A stretch of 64,000 nucleotides of DNA from Dysidea avara (lineage: Eukaryota; Porifera; Demospongiae; Dictyoceratida; Dysideidae): assembly GCF_963678975.1 (NCBI RefSeq), contig NC_089278.1, positions 14,427,959-14,491,958 on the forward strand, in the 5' to 3' direction. This document shows, piece after piece, positions 22,140 to 34,659 of the stretch. The notes beneath the pieces are model-generated. The model did not search any database. It worked only from the letters and a program-made list of their open reading frames with translations, and was not told the DNA's origin. Within the stretch, counting starts at the first letter, position 1. The number at the start of each line of letters is the position of its first letter. Made by a program: the position numbers and the translations under genes.

Positions 22140-22345
22140 CAATCAAAGAAATCCATGTTAATTTGTACACATGATATTGTAGTCAATAGAGTGAGAAGAT
22201 ATTGCTGAGGAGATGATGTGTTCCAACAACTTGCAGCAAATGATATAGGTCTATAGTTTGATGGATTAGTACACGGGCCTTTCTTGTACACTGGTGTTAC
22301 ATATGCCCTCTTCCAGTCTGAAGGGAGTTCACCCTGATGTATAAT
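22140..22345 (-). pseudogene. LINE reverse-transcriptase N-terminal fragment
   Basis: On the minus strand, HQGELPSDWKRAYVTPVYKK and then NPSNYRPIS form the conserved start of a non-LTR reverse transcriptase domain (the PxxWK...PIxKKG...NYRPIS pattern). After NYRPIS the expected continuation moves to another frame, so it is broken. The fragment sits between duplicated non-coding blocks and is a dead piece of a LINE unlike those at 36 and 38 kb. Confidence 0.7.
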
Positions 22346-22567
22346 GCAGTCAAGTGTATAACAACAATCCTTGCACTGAATTCGACAGCTATTAAAGGCA
22401 CCAGTAATGTACATTGTAGGAGACTCTCAGTCTGTATGCACATTGCAATTTGACCAGTTTCATGTGTGTACTGAAATGTTGACGGTGTTACTATGCAGAA
22501 TGCAAAATTACACAATTCACAACAGTCTTCTTCATAATCCATTACTGAATTAATAAAAAGTACACAA

Positions 22568-22844
22568 ACTAGATGAATAAAAAAATTGGAAATTTTAAAA
22601 TAGGAATAGGGATCGCTGAAAAAAGCCACAAAACAAGAAGGGATCGCTGGGGTGGTAATGTAAACCACAAATCCCTATTTTGACTTACCTCAAAATGACA
22701 GAGCATGTAAGAAAAGATTTATGACAGAGTCAAAACAGGGATTTGTGGTTTACATTACCACCCCAGCGATCCCTTCTTGTTTTGTGGCTTTTTTCAGCGA
22801 TCCCTATTCCTATTTTAAAATTTCCAATTTTTTATTCATCTAGT
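22568..22844. mobile_element. 277-bp hairpin MITE, copy 1
   Basis: A near-perfect palindrome. ACTAGATGAATAAAA and GGATCGCTGAAAAAAGCC on the left are repeated inverted on the right, ending TTTTATTCATCTAGT. Only about 60 bp in the middle is unpaired. It gives the empty site for the insertion in copy 2 (23486-24013). Confidence 0.88.
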
Positions 22845-22864
22845 AATAATATAATATTATTATT

Positions 22865-23440
22865 ATTCTTTCACAAGCAGCGAAGTTTACACGGAGATTC
22901 CTGGGATAAAAAGTAGCAAGGCTTGCTGAATGGATCATTGTGCGTGTCCATGACCTATTTTTAATTTCGTTTTCAGATGGAAACAGCCCAAACCAGGACG
23001 TTTCTTCTTGCCAAAACGCCATTACGCTTGAGAAGCCAAACAAGATAGTGGTCAAAGTTAAGGTTTTTGGTGTGCACTGCTTGTAGCTAATAGAATCTGT
23101 CTTTATTAAACTCAGTATAGGCCAGGAAGCTTAATCTGGGCTGATGACTTTGTTGAAAGGTGGTTTTTTCGCTCCATGATTATTGTACATGGGCGGATTA
23201 TCCAGATTAAATACTCTAATAGAACAGTCATGTAAATATTCTAATAATGCAGTCAAGTGTATAACAACAATCCTTGCGCTGAATTTGACAGTTATTAAAG
23301 GCACCAGTAATGCAAAATGTAGCTCATATTAGGAGACTCTCAGTCTGTATGCACATTACAATTTGATCAGTTTCATGTGGGTGTAGTACTGAAATGTTGA
23401 CAGTGTTACTATGCAGAATGTAAAATTACACTATCCAAAA
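22865..23440. repeat. Direct duplication, copy 2
   Basis: Second copy of the block at 21550-22120, about 1.3 kb downstream in the same orientation. Both are followed by the hairpin MITE (copies 1 and 2), so duplicated block plus MITE probably moved as one segment. Confidence 0.75.
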
Positions 23441-23485
23441 CAGTCTTCTTCATAATCCATTACTGGATTAATAAAAAGTACACAA

Positions 23486-24013
23486 ACTAGATGAATAAAA
23501 AATTGGAAATTTTAAAATAGGAATAGGGATCGTTGAAAAAAGCCATGAAACAAAGAAGGGATCGCTGGGGTGGTAATATAAACCACAAATCCCTATTTGT
23601 GACCGAATTTTGGAAAATCACCCTTATGGGTGCATTTGACACATTAAATATTTAGTTCTGAAACGCAGCATTATAAGTTAAAGTCCTACCCATTTAAGGG
23701 CAGAATAAACCATAGATACCTTGAATTACAAGAAAAAAATTGAAATATTTGAAAAGTGTTTCTGCTATTAACAGTACCTTGCTAGTTTAAAAATTCTAAT
23801 TATTTCAGGCACGACCATAAGGGTGATTTTCCAAAATTCGGTCACATTTTGACTCACTTCAAAATGACAAAGCATAACTAAAGATTTATGACAGAGAGTC
23901 AAAATAGGGATTTGTGGTTTACATTACCATCCCAGCGATCCCTTCTTGTTTTGTGGCTTTTTTCAGTAATCCTTATTTCTATTTTAAAATTTCCAATTTT
24001 TTATTCATTTAGT
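23486..24013. mobile_element. Hairpin MITE, copy 2, carrying another MITE
   Basis: Same palindrome as 22568-22844 but interrupted at 23599-23845. Ends ACTAGATGAATAAAA and TTTTATTCATTTAGT. Confidence 0.85.
23599..23845. mobile_element. 247-bp MITE, GTGACCGAATTTTGG ends
   Basis: The inverted repeats are GTGACCGAATTTTGGAAAAT and its complement, extending to CACCCTTATGG. Compared with copy 1 (AATCCCTATTTTGAC), the insertion left ATTT on both sides, i.e. a 4-bp target duplication. Confidence 0.88.
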
Positions 24014-26314
24014 ATTACTTGATTCTTCCACAATCTACTTTTTCTTTTTGATTGTTGTTTTTTTTTAGTATATGACTGTTCTATTAGAGTACCTTCTCAA
24101 TCTTAAAAGGTGTAAGGCTTTGCACCCTGTGAAACAAGAGTGAAGATGCAGAACTGATGGTCATTCTGTGCCTCTTTCTAGTGTGTTCACATGATGTACA
24201 ATTAAATAATTGTGACCCACTGAGCAAAAACCTAATTTTTGAAATAAATTGCATTGCGTGAGACGTGTGCTATACAAAAATAATTTTATGCATGTTTAGT
24301 CAGTAAACAGTCAAACAGTACTAGAATTGGTATATAACTTCTATACCATCAGATTTTCCTCTACATGTAGATTAAGAACATTTTTGCTTCGTTTCTGTAT
24401 GTGCCACAAAGCAAATGTGTACCAACCAAATGTGAGTTATGTGCTTGCAGTAAAATGTAACTTTATCATCACTGTTTCTAAGCTTGAACAGCCTTCTTGC
24501 TTGAAACCATAGGTGGATATAGACCAAAATCTGTACCTTGATAGTTCATGGTTAACACAGTGAGATCACCATAGTCTGTAGTACTCGTGACTTATAAAAG
24601 AGCACTTGTAATTTATTTTCAGTTATAGTCACTTGATTGCTTTCCTCTTCCTGCTATCACTATAACTCCAAACATATTCAACAGATGCTGAAACTTTAAC
24701 AGCCTATTGTATTTTACCTCCAGATAACAAAGAAGTCATAAAATAAACTATCCAGGATTTTGCTAATCATGAAGGCTTGCACTTTCTCACAACAAAAAAA
24801 AAGTTGTCTACAAACCAGCCTCACAATACCTTCATGGAGCTTTGGCAGGAATTATCAAGCCCAAAAATGCCTTCTGCCAATAGGTCACTATGTTGCCACA
24901 AAATTAGAAAAAAATTATTCAGTGGAATTTTGTACTGACTGACCAACTAACAAACAAGTGTAACTCAATAACAGCATAGATACTATACTAATAACAAATT
25001 GGAAGCTCTGTTTCGTGTGCTGGCACTCCTCATTGTACCACATCTAGAAGTAATTAATTTGACAGATGCGTCATGTTATTAGTTACATGGCAAACTTGGT
25101 TGCTATGCTCTGTTATCAAGGACGGGATTTGGCACTTGAACTATGGTAAGTGCCTAGGATGAAATATAAGTGAGTAGTTTTATACTATTTAACTACAGTT
25201 GTCTCGTAGTACAATGTTATGCAAGGAAACCATATTGTATGCCTTGCCATGTCTTTGAAGATATAACAGTAAAACTAGTGGCATTGTATTAAATTTCAAT
25301 TGGTTTGTGCTACACGCTGGTACGGTTCAACGCTTTCTCCAAATGTTTTTTTTAGTGCTAACCAAGCCAGAAGTCAGTACCTGTTTTGGGCATTTCTAAG
25401 TATCATCCAGACACTTGCTGAAATTATGGCAAAGTTAAGTGATTGAAGAGTGGCTAAGTGTAGCAATTACAGTTCTTTGTTTTCTACAGATGAACTTGCA
25501 GCTTGCACAACCCTTAGCGAAGCGAGCGTTTAAATAACCAGACTTTTAAAACCTTTTGCAGCTGTTCACAAACCGAAAGATAATGTGCAAAACTATGAAG
25601 AGTGTGTACCTAGAATGTACACATTATATTGAGTCCGCAAATAGAGCTTTCAATCCCATGTATCTATGATAACAGCTAAGGCTACGGCCTACGAGCTTGA
25701 TTTTTTTTCACTGTTAGATGCTACTTCAGTCCAACAGGTGCTTTTGGCATACCGTAGTATGTACAATGCATGCATCATGGACTTACTTTGTGCCGCATTT
25801 CTTTTTACAAGTCCTGGTTGCATATAATACCTTCTATTGGCCATCACATTTATAACAAGAATCATCATAGTGACTGGATTAATTGGAGAGACGTTTCTTG
25901 CATCGCTCTTCATTTGTAATGCTATACAGCTGATAACAAGGAAAGCACACAGGAGAATTCAGATAGATGCTTGAAGCAGCTGGTCAGAGGGCGGTACATA
26001 CTAAGTGGCCAGTTATCCAAAATGACACTGTATTAACTTGTTTCTGTATTAATACTGGGATATACATAACACAAGTATAGCATGCAGCAACTAAGTATAA
26101 TTAGCTACGTATATACAGTCTAACTTGTAACTCACTAAATTTCTTTAAAATCTGTGTGTACATCTTTAGTGGTGAACTGGTCCTATGCTCTCTAAGCCAG
26201 TGGGAATTGTAAGTCCTGGGAAGTGTCTTGAATAATATCTCTCAGTCAAATCAGTCTTATCTGTTGAAATAATCAAATGTACTGCTGGTCCTGCGCAGTA
26301 ATATAGATCCATGT
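24014..26314. other. About 2.3 kb without a recognisable gene
   Basis: Contains a GACTGTTCTATTAGAGTA motif at about 24076. A solo element end, CAATCCCATGTATCTATGATAAC, lies near 25650 and resembles the right end of the TTAA family. A possible minus-strand exon ends at a GTAAGT donor near 25795. No protein recognised. Confidence 0.4.
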
Positions 26315-26577
26315 AAAAACAGCCAAGCTGTAGAAAAAGGGTGCAGCCTTCAAAAGCCTGTGTGAAAAAAGTTGTAAGATCAAAGGTGGCAGCCAAGAAA
26401 TGGGTGCAATTATGTTAATGTCAATCAGTTGTAATAATGGCCAGAGCATTACTTTTAACTGATTGGCAATTTGGCATTAACATCACTGCAGCTGCTTCTT
26501 GGCCACCACTTTCAATTTCACAACATTTTCACCTAGGCTTTAAAGTTGCACTCTTTTTTTACAGCTTAGCTGTTTTT
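26315..26577. mobile_element. 263-bp foldback repeat, copy 1
   Basis: AAAAACAGCCAAGCTGT at the left is inverted as ACAGCTTAGCTGTTTTT at the right. The arms agree through GGTGCAGCC, GTGTGAAAAAAGTTGT and GGTGGCAGCCAAGAA. A related copy lies at 26950-27195. Confidence 0.75.
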
Positions 26578-26949
26578 GCATGGATTTCACTTATTTTTGT
26601 ACTTTAAATACCCCCAAACCCAACTATGAACTGGCTTTGGAACTTGTAATATCCTCTTATATAGCACAATGATGTATGGAACACAGAAGTTACAATAGTA
26701 TTATAGTGTGGATTGTATTTTATTACTAATACTTTATTATTTTAAATATACCAAACCCAGCCATGAACTGGTTTTAGGGATTGTTTTTTTTACCAAATTT
26801 TTTCTTGTCTACATGAACAGAAAATACAATAGTATTGTATTGTAGATTTTATACCGATGTGAATTTTTGTAATACTCTAATAAAGCACACATTTTTGAGG
26901 ACTTATAATAGAACACACAGAGAATGTTCTAGAGCAATATAGTCCGTAT

Positions 26950-27195
26950 AAAAACAGCCAAGCTGTGAATAAAGGTGCAGCCTTAAAACGCCTGGGTGAT
27001 AAAAGTTATGAAATCAAAAGTGGCCGCCAAGAAATGGCTGCAATGATGCTAATACTAATAAGTTTCAACAATGCAAAAACAGCCATTATTAAATTTATAA
27101 ACATTAACATCATTGCAGTTGATTTCACCTTTGATTTCACAACTTTTTTCGCCCAGGCTTTTTAAGACCATACCTTTTTTCATAGCTTGTGCAGA
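26950..27195. mobile_element. Foldback repeat, copy 2
   Basis: Same family as 26315-26577: AAAAACAGCCAAGCTGTG at the left, then CGCCTGGGTGATAAAAGTTA, with the matching inverted arm ending around CATAGCTTGTGCAG. Arms more diverged than in copy 1. Confidence 0.7.
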
Positions 27196-27594
27196 TATCA
27201 ATTCTTTTTGTAATTGCAAGTTCCAAAGCCAGCCTACGGTTGGTCTTGACACTTCCTTTCAACTTCCCCCCTTTATTACAGGAATCATCAAAGACAATGT
27301 AGCTATATGTGTGTACAAAGAACTGAAAATAAGACAAATTTTGAAGGTGCAATGATAGCTGGGCAGATTCGACTCAAATTAGGAATGGGACCCTGAGAAA
27401 GTTTCCACAAAAGAAATGATTAATTACTGTTCAAGCACTATTAAACTACGGATACATGAAAACAGTATTTTCTTGGTTTCGTACAATGAGTATGTCACCT
27501 GCCTGCACCGTTCTAGAATTTCCACTGATAGATCTACAAGTTATCATTCTGGTGTACTAAACCAAAGCCTCCATTTATAAGGTAGAAATTAAGT

Positions 27595-27740
27595 GAGGTG
27601 AGCAACTGACAGGAGTGACAGAGTAGTAAAGGGCTTGGGTATATAGGTGTGGAGGTTCCTGGTTCGAAACCTGGAGTGTTTTCTTGCACACAGATTTTAC
27701 TTTTCAGTGACTGTTCTATTAGAGTATCTGGATCACGCTT
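27595..27740 (+). repeat. tRNA-derived SINE-like copy
   Basis: Contains a perfect RNA polymerase III B-box core, GGTTCGAAACC (about 27660-27670), about 35 bases after an A-box-like TAGTAAAGGGC. It is followed by GACTGTTCTATTAGAGTA. A second, more decayed copy with the same order of blocks is at 28395-28500. It does not fold as a complete tRNA, so it is a SINE head rather than a tRNA gene. Confidence 0.5.
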
Positions 27741-28394
27741 TTTCCACATGTTTGCTAGCTCTTTAGCTAATACTCTCAGTACTTTCAAACCACAAAAGAT
27801 TTGTACAACAACAGTAACTTCATGTAGACTAATTTTCTCAAGTTATTCCATCAAGCAGATTATCCTGTAGGCGTGACAACAAATTGCTTTTGCAATTTTC
27901 AAAATCACGCATAATTCCATTGTTCTTAGTTCAATCTGTTTGAAAACTGGGCTGTAAATGTGCTGCATTATGCTCTTACTGCCCTCCAAATTTAAGTCAA
28001 TCAACTAAAGCATGCATGAGGTATAGTGAGTGGAGCAAAAAGAAAAAGCAAAAGATGAAGAAAAATACAAAGAAAATAAGACAAACTTTGAAGGCACATA
28101 TCTCGGTGATGGCTGGGCAGATTCAACTCAAATTTGGAATAGGAGGTATCTTACCCCGATGGAGTTTCTGCTGGTTGATTTCCGTTCAGGAACTATTGAA
28201 CTACGAATGCGTGAAAACAGGATTTCTTGATTCCTGTAAAGTACACACTTGTCCGTCGTATGTCTGCATTAGCTGTACTTGGCTGCACAACACACTATCG
28301 TGTGTCCTGATTTCCTTTAGTAGATCTATGAAATAAGAACTCTAACATTGAGTAGATTTAAACTAGAATTTTCATTTATAATTTAGAAATTATA

Positions 28395-28500
28395 TGAGCT
28401 GAGCAGCTAACAATGATTCAGTGGTTAATGGTTTGGGAGTTAGGTATGGAGGTCCCTGGTTTGTGCTTTAACTACTTGGTGACTGTTCTATTTGAGTATT
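28395..28500 (+). repeat. tRNA-derived SINE-like copy, decayed
   Basis: CAGTGGTTAATGGTTTGGGA (A-box-like) and GGAGGTCCCTGGTTT (damaged B box) precede GTGACTGTTCTATTTGAGTA. Upstream, 28078-28230 also matches 27330-27480, so both SINE copies lie in a larger direct duplication of roughly 0.6-0.7 kb. Confidence 0.45.
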
Positions 28501-28692
28501 TTGACCCCACAATTTTACTATGTTGCATCTCTCACAGTGACTTCCTCTTTAAACCACAAAAGGTTTGAGCTATGATGGCAAACCTACAATCAGACTGATT
28601 TTCAAGCTATTCCCTTACATGGTTTACTTTGCAGGTGTGACAAAAAATAGTCTTTTTATGCAAATAATAGTTCATAATTCCATGGATATATA

Positions 28693-29150
28693 CCATATAT
28701 GACCGTATTAAAGCCGGGCTCAAATACATGCAGGGGCTCATTTAAACGCCGGGGTGCTAATGACATGCACTGAAATAAATGCCGGGGTTCTAAACTCATG
28801 TCAGCTGCTACACAGTAATGTCTCGTCACCAGTCTTATGATGTCTTGTCTTGTTCGACTATGCCTTCTCTTCTGGTGATGGCCATAGCGTATAATTTTAT
28901 TGTGGTAATTGTCACCTTTCTGCCCGACTTCCAATGTTTCACCCAGCAGAGGAGTCCAAATGGTTTTATGTATGTGATGGGCTATGGATTTCGTATTTCG
29001 TAGGTACTTGTACTGGCACCTGTCATTCTCAACAAGTGGCTAGTAAGAAATAAACGCCTGGGTCCAAATTAATGCCAGTCTCGTTTAAATGCCGGGTCAA
29101 AAATGATTTATAGGAAATAAATTCCTGGGCTTCTATACGGTCATATACGG
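28693..29150. mobile_element. 458-bp TA-flanked MITE
   Basis: The inverted ends are CCATATATGACCGTAT at the left and the complement of CCGTATATGACCGTATAG at the right. TA lies on both sides (28691-28692 and 29151-29152). Inner segments AAAGCCGGGCTC and TAAACGCCGGGG recur inverted as GCCGGGTC and CCTGGGCTTC. No ORF. A mariner-like TA target. Confidence 0.75.
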
Positions 29151-29632
29151 TACTTGGTAATTAAATTCACCTCAATATTTAATGTCACGGCAATTGAGTT
29201 TCACATTTCTGTTTTATACTGGTTTTTGTAATGTGCACAAAAAGAAGAAAAATTAAGCCCCCGGAAAAATGAAAAAATTGTGTGGTGCACCAGCTTTCTT
29301 GGCCACATGACACACTACCACGTGTCTTGATACAGTGTAATTTCCTAATGTACTATACTCATGTTCTAATAAACAGAAATATACTGACTTTTACTGAAAA
29401 AGTAAAAATATCTATAGGTCCCTTTTCCCATGTCCCTCCTCACATTATTTTGATGTTTAATGTTAATGCTTCTTGGTACATAGGTGTCCGACATTTAAAA
29501 CGCGAGAAAGAGAGCAATGTATGACATTGAAATGAACTCATATACCTTTTAAAAACTTTTGGTTGTGTGGGTTATGCTGCTGCTGTGTTCTACAAAACTT
29601 CCTTGTCTCTCTCCAGAAGAGGTTGTCATCAG

Positions 29633-30316
29633 CATTGAAACTGGTCACTACTGCTGACCTGGATGACCTGCTGATCTGGATAGCAATTCGGGCCACACCC
29701 AAATGTGATCTGGATTAATTACCTGAGGTGTACAACAAGAGTTACATTTTGGGCGTTTGACTAGCGTGAAAACTTTAGGTTTATAATTACTCGGTGGGCA
29801 TGGTTTCATGTAAAGTTACAGACAGCACGATACATTTACTGTAAGTGTGTGTGGCTTTGTGCATACCTACACACTTCAACACACCGTACTGATAAATTGG
29901 CATGGCTCTGCGTATGCTTATTATCAGTTATTATAGTGGGCATGGTTCATGAAAGAAGCTGGTCTACCACAAGTCTAGACTATGTCTCGTACAATAACAA
30001 CTGATTAGTTGGCATGGCTCCACATAAGCTGCAGACAGCAACAGGCATGGATTCATGCATACCTATGGACTTCATTACTATTGATTAATGGGCATGGCTG
30101 CATGTATCCCTACAGACAGTAATCCTGAGAAGTGGGAATGGCTCACAAAAGAAGCTAGGTTGCAGCAGGAGTAGAATACGACGTGTTAATAATATGTTTC
30201 CACATTGTCAAACTAATAAAATTAATTCATTTCACATGTGATCTAATCTGGGTCATAATCTATAAAGCAGGATGACCCACCGCACAAAATATGATCAATT
30301 GACTGCAGTTTCAATA
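29633..30316. mobile_element. Inverted-end element A
   Basis: CATTGAAACTGGTCACTACT at the left is answered by GCAGTTTCAATACTGG at the right. The interior holds many variants of GGGCATGGCTC and CAGACAGCA spaced about 50-100 bp. Related to the element at 34660-36863. Non-coding. Confidence 0.55.
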
Positions 30317-30877
30317 CTGGTTTCCATATAGTTCTGTGATATATGGTTACACTAGGATTAGTTGTTCCATTATGCTCCAGTGGCGTAGCCAAGAGGGGCG
30401 AGGGGGGGCATTTGCCTCCCCATCACCGTAGTGTTTTTTTTAAAACTTCTGTTACAAGCTTACCAGTAACTGACATGCAACCCAAATTATTGTTTGTGCA
30501 CTACTACGTGAGTGCACATAACATTCAACTCGTTTGTGAATCGTGTAATAATACGATGATTTCTGCATGTTACAAGTAATGAATAATACGATGTGCTAAT
30601 GCCAGAATCCCCAGGGGTTTCCCCCGTATAGATACTATGCCTTCACCGAATGAAAATATTAGACACACAATTCTATATATTTACTCACGCGATAGTGCAT
30701 TTTTAGAACCTAAAAGACAGGTGACCCGCTCAAAGTGACTTCGCAAGAGTCGTAACTTAGAAATGACAAGTGACGCTACAAGCCTACTGCCTACAAGGTG
30801 ATAAAGTGTTAAATAGACCAACTTTATTTTCCCGAGTTATTCACACTGGATCTTCGTACAGTGTAGTGGCATGCCAG

Positions 30878-31378
30878 CAGTGTTGGGAATAAGTAACGTG
30901 TTACGTAATATTATTACTTTTGTGGTAACTAAGTAATATAATGAAATACGCTATAAAAACGGGTAATATAACTCAAGTTACTTTACTTACAAATGTAACG
31001 CGTTACCTAAGTAATATAGTTACTGTAATGAGCCTAATATTACGTAATATTATTACTACAAGTAACAAAGTTACTAATCTCGTTAGTAATCCACTGAGTA
31101 ACGCCTAGCCACAACAAAGTAACGAAGCCTACCGAATGAAGCTTATTCACCAGCTTCTTACTTATAACCAAGATTTGCACATTGTCCAACAACGCAATCA
31201 TTTCACGTGATAAAGTGGTAGTTTCACACGTGACAGCTTAAGGCTGTGGACACAAAGTAATATAATATGTAATATTATTATAGTTATGGGTAATATGTAA
31301 CTGTAACTAAATAGTTCAGTTGCAAGTAATATGTAATATGTAACTAGTTGCTTTTACAAAGTAACTTGCCCAACACTG
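30878..31378. mobile_element. 501-bp hAT-type MITE, copy 1
   Basis: Ends CAGTGTTGGG and CCAACACTG, with a perfect 8-bp target duplication CATGCCAG at 30870-30877 and 31379-31386. The interior is rich in GTAACTTAG/ACTAGTTAC-type sequence. The CAGTGTTGG termini plus the 8-bp duplication identify a non-autonomous hAT element. Copy 2, inverted, is at 39671-40169. Confidence 0.93.
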
Positions 31379-32301
31379 CATGCCAGCTAATTTTTTTTTT
31401 TACTTTATCAGTCAGTCAGACGATCCGTCACAAGGTTACAAATACTGCTAGCAGGAGGTGTAGAGCTCGGATTTCGTGCCAATACGTGGCGTTTGAATTT
31501 CGCCTGCTGAAGTGAGTGAGCTCGTCATACTGTGCCAATGTACTAGGACTGCAGCACAGTGACGTAAGTAACTGTGACACAGTGTATTTGCACTAAAGTA
31601 TTCACAATGTAGTTCTACTAAATTGTGGGCGAATTTGTTGGAGTACAGTTGTGGCACATGCGATTGATGATGCTCGACAGTGATAACTGGTAATGAAGTA
31701 GTGTTGTAGCTAGTTACAAAAGCTGTAATAATACAACACCACATGTTGGCTAGCCCATCATTGGGTCATTAGCCTTGTGCAATTATGAAGAATGTCGAAT
31801 GTTTTGTGGGGGATACCTGCCCCCCCCCCCCCCCCCCCCCCCCGCTACCACCTTCTGGCTATAAATATAGCTACGTCCCTGTGCTCATATCAGGAATGTC
31901 AGAAGCACTTGACCTTGTACTAGCTGAGGATCAAGTGGCTCATTAACATCTCAGTGCTAGGGGTGCTGGTTACCCCAGCAAAAAAAATTCACAGAAAAAT
32001 ATAATGGGAGATACCTGTACACAATGGAGACTTTTTGTTGTTGAATTCCTCAGCTCTGTGCAGAGGGTGGGGCATTACATAATTGATACCAACGTAACAG
32101 ATGTATGCAATGCTAACCGATTTTCATTACGATAAATTGATTCTATCTCCTAACTCGGCAAGTTTCCAACTGAACATTAGCTATCAGTAGTCGGAATTCG
32201 CATGGTCTAAGTTACGCGAAAATAACGCATTTGTATTGTATTTTAAGGATAAAGGCTTATGCCTGTACATCCATAAACAAAATTAATTACGTACTTAGCT
32301 A
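31379..32301. other. Intergenic; poly(C) tract
   Basis: A run of about 24 C at 31820-31843, near CTATAAATATAGC. No gene. A small open frame of 98 aa on - (31448-31744) is unrecognised and unsupported. Confidence 0.5.
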
Positions 32302-33251
32302 TAGAGCAGTTTCAAAACCATGGTAACCAAAAATTACGTAATGGACCACACCCAAATCGCCATGTTTTTGTACCAGATTGCTAGATGTTGCAAGTTGAAT
32401 TCCTCGCTAAATCCATGCCAAGACTTATTAATACGTGAGTAAAATAGATGCCAGTGATAGAATAAAATGTGCAGGTGAGTTATTAGGCATTAAAAGATAC
32501 GTACTGCCTCCCAACAGGGCAGTTTCGAAGGAAAGAGAAATGCGTAAAAATGGATTTGGCCAAATTACGACCTATTCACCGCCCAAAGGTGGTTAAAACT
32601 AGGGGAAAACTTACAGTATACGTCTTTACCCAGCACCACAGCAGCGTACAGCCACATCCAGCTATCCCAGGATTAGCCAGAGCTCCTGAAAGGCACGAGA
32701 CCGGTAATGGCGTACTACCAAACTGTGATAAAACGCCAGAAAAAGAAGACTCTTAGTGGTGAATTTTGCTAGAGTTAAGTTTTATTGTCGAAATCAACCA
32801 TCAGTTAAACTTTAGCGGTCTTATTTTGCTGTCTGCTTTTTCACACGAAGTGGGAATCCCAGCACATGAGCGATTCTGGCTAACTCGGGGATAGCTCGAT
32901 GTGGCTGTACGATGCTGTGGTGCTGGATAAAGACCTATACTGCAGGTTTCCCCTAGTTTTAACCACCTTTGGGCGGTGAATAGGTCGCAATTTGGCCAAA
33001 TCCATCTTTACGCATTTCTCCTTCCTACGAAACTGCCCTCTTGGGAGGCAGTACGGATCTTTTAATGCGTAATAACTCACCTACATACTTTATTCTATCA
33101 CTGGCATCTCTTTTCCTTACGTATTAATAATCTTGGCATGAATTTAGCGAGGAATTCAACTTGCAACATGAAACAGTCTGGTACAAAAACATGGCGATTT
33201 GGGTGTGTCCATTGCGTAATTTTTGGTTACCATGGTTTTGAAACTGCTCTA
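32302..33251. mobile_element. 950-bp foldback element carrying a coding-like segment in both arms
   Basis: Inverted ends TAGAGCAGTTTCAAAACC. The arms agree for about 430 bp, with a 70-100 bp middle. Each arm encodes, reading inward, a frame with KCVKMDLAKLRPIHRPKVV. On the left (+) it starts near 32550, on the right (-) it is read from about 33006, and both are open. On the minus arm the frame reaches back through ALKDPYCLPRGQFRRKE. The segment may be a captured piece of a host exon. I do not recognise it. Confidence 0.75.
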
Positions 33252-33560
33252 TTCTAATTACTATACACGCATGTAACGTAATGCCTATTTTATGATACTT
33301 CTAATATGCATATATTGCTTTACAGAATATGGGATTACTCTCTCTACAATGCATACATATGGGTAATTAGTGTACCTGTGCAAGTGCCTTCGTTGTCCAA
33401 AGCAACCTCCATATACTCACTCCTTGTCTCACAACAATGGCGAGTGCAGTATCCTAAACTCCGCATATTGGTTAGTAAACTGTTTTTTAATTTTTTCTAT
33501 CAGTGACTACGTGCCAGTGGCTATGTGGTGAAAATAATTGAGCCAATTGTAGCATATATA

Positions 33561-34004
33561 GTCTCGCGTAGCCAGGCCCTTTTCTTTCTTTTGTGTAAGG
33601 GCGGGGAAAGAAAAGGGCCTGGTGAACATGGTATAGCATCGTCGTTGGCCTATCCTGAGATTGTGGGGATTCAACTGCGCAGCTTCCGGATTGTTTGTGG
33701 GTGCGAATGACGTGTGTTGTTAACCGTTGCGTCATTTGCGTCCTGTTGCCATAGATATAAAGCGTGATCAGCATCATTTGCGTTCTATTACCATAGCTAC
33801 TGCTTTTATATCTATGGCAACGGGATGCAAACGGTGTAATAGTTAGCAAATCACGGCATTCGCACCCACAAACAATCCGGAAGCTGCGCAGTAGAATCCC
33901 CACAATCTCGGGATAGGCCAACGACGATGCTATACTATGTTCACCAGACCCTTTTCTTTCCCGCCCCCACAAAAAAGAAAGAAAAGGGTCTGGCTACGCG
34001 AGAC
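33561..34004. mobile_element. 444-bp foldback MITE with GTCTCGCGTAGCC ends
   Basis: Near-perfect palindrome flanked by TA (33559-33560, 34005-34006). Ends GTCTCGCGTAGCCAGGCCC and complement. Inner arms TTCCGGATTGTTTGTGGGTG and GTTGGCCTATCC also repeat inverted. An end of the same family lies at 4749. Confidence 0.88.
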
Positions 34005-34659
34005 TAGCACATATATTCAGTATAAACTGTTAATTTTCCCACTACAGATTCCCAAGAACTGGGTTAGGCTGAAAAATCCATGAGCTCACTGATGCGGAAA
34101 ACAGTTTCTTTGGCTGATGCAGTCACCTATTAAATCATTTAAAATGTTGACATTGAAATTCTGATCCTATGGGTGGCGACAGACATGTGGCTCAACTTGC
34201 AATCTGCTGCTAGGCACTAAAGTGGACCTATTGTTTGATCTCTCTGGCCTACAAACATCAGTTTCAATACTTTAGCCAACTTTAAGTCCAAGTACGTGAC
34301 AAGGTGAGTGATGTCTATCCTAAATTACTTTGTATCCGTGGTAGCTACGTATCTTTGAATCAACGCAACAGTGGCTATAGCACAAAATATTTTCGAACTT
34401 TCCCCTTGTTCTTGATTAATTTTATTTTTTACAGCCATGTGCTGCTCACTTTGTGCAGTTGCCAACTGACTCTAATCCACCAAAATGTTCTACTGCCTGA
34501 TTCACCAGCTGATAAGAAGCCACTCCAAGCTTACAACAATATTGCATATTGTTATCAAAAAGCAGGGGCATAGGGCCAGAGGGAGATTTACTGTGGTTAC
34601 AGAAAGACCCCCTCTAAAATTTAGAAGTGTACACTAACAGGAATCCTGTTTGCAAGTCA

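Noticed and set aside
27660..27670. tRNA gene, from the GGTTCGAAACC box
   Set aside because: No acceptor or anticodon stem could be paired, and a second decayed copy shares the flanks. A SINE fits better.
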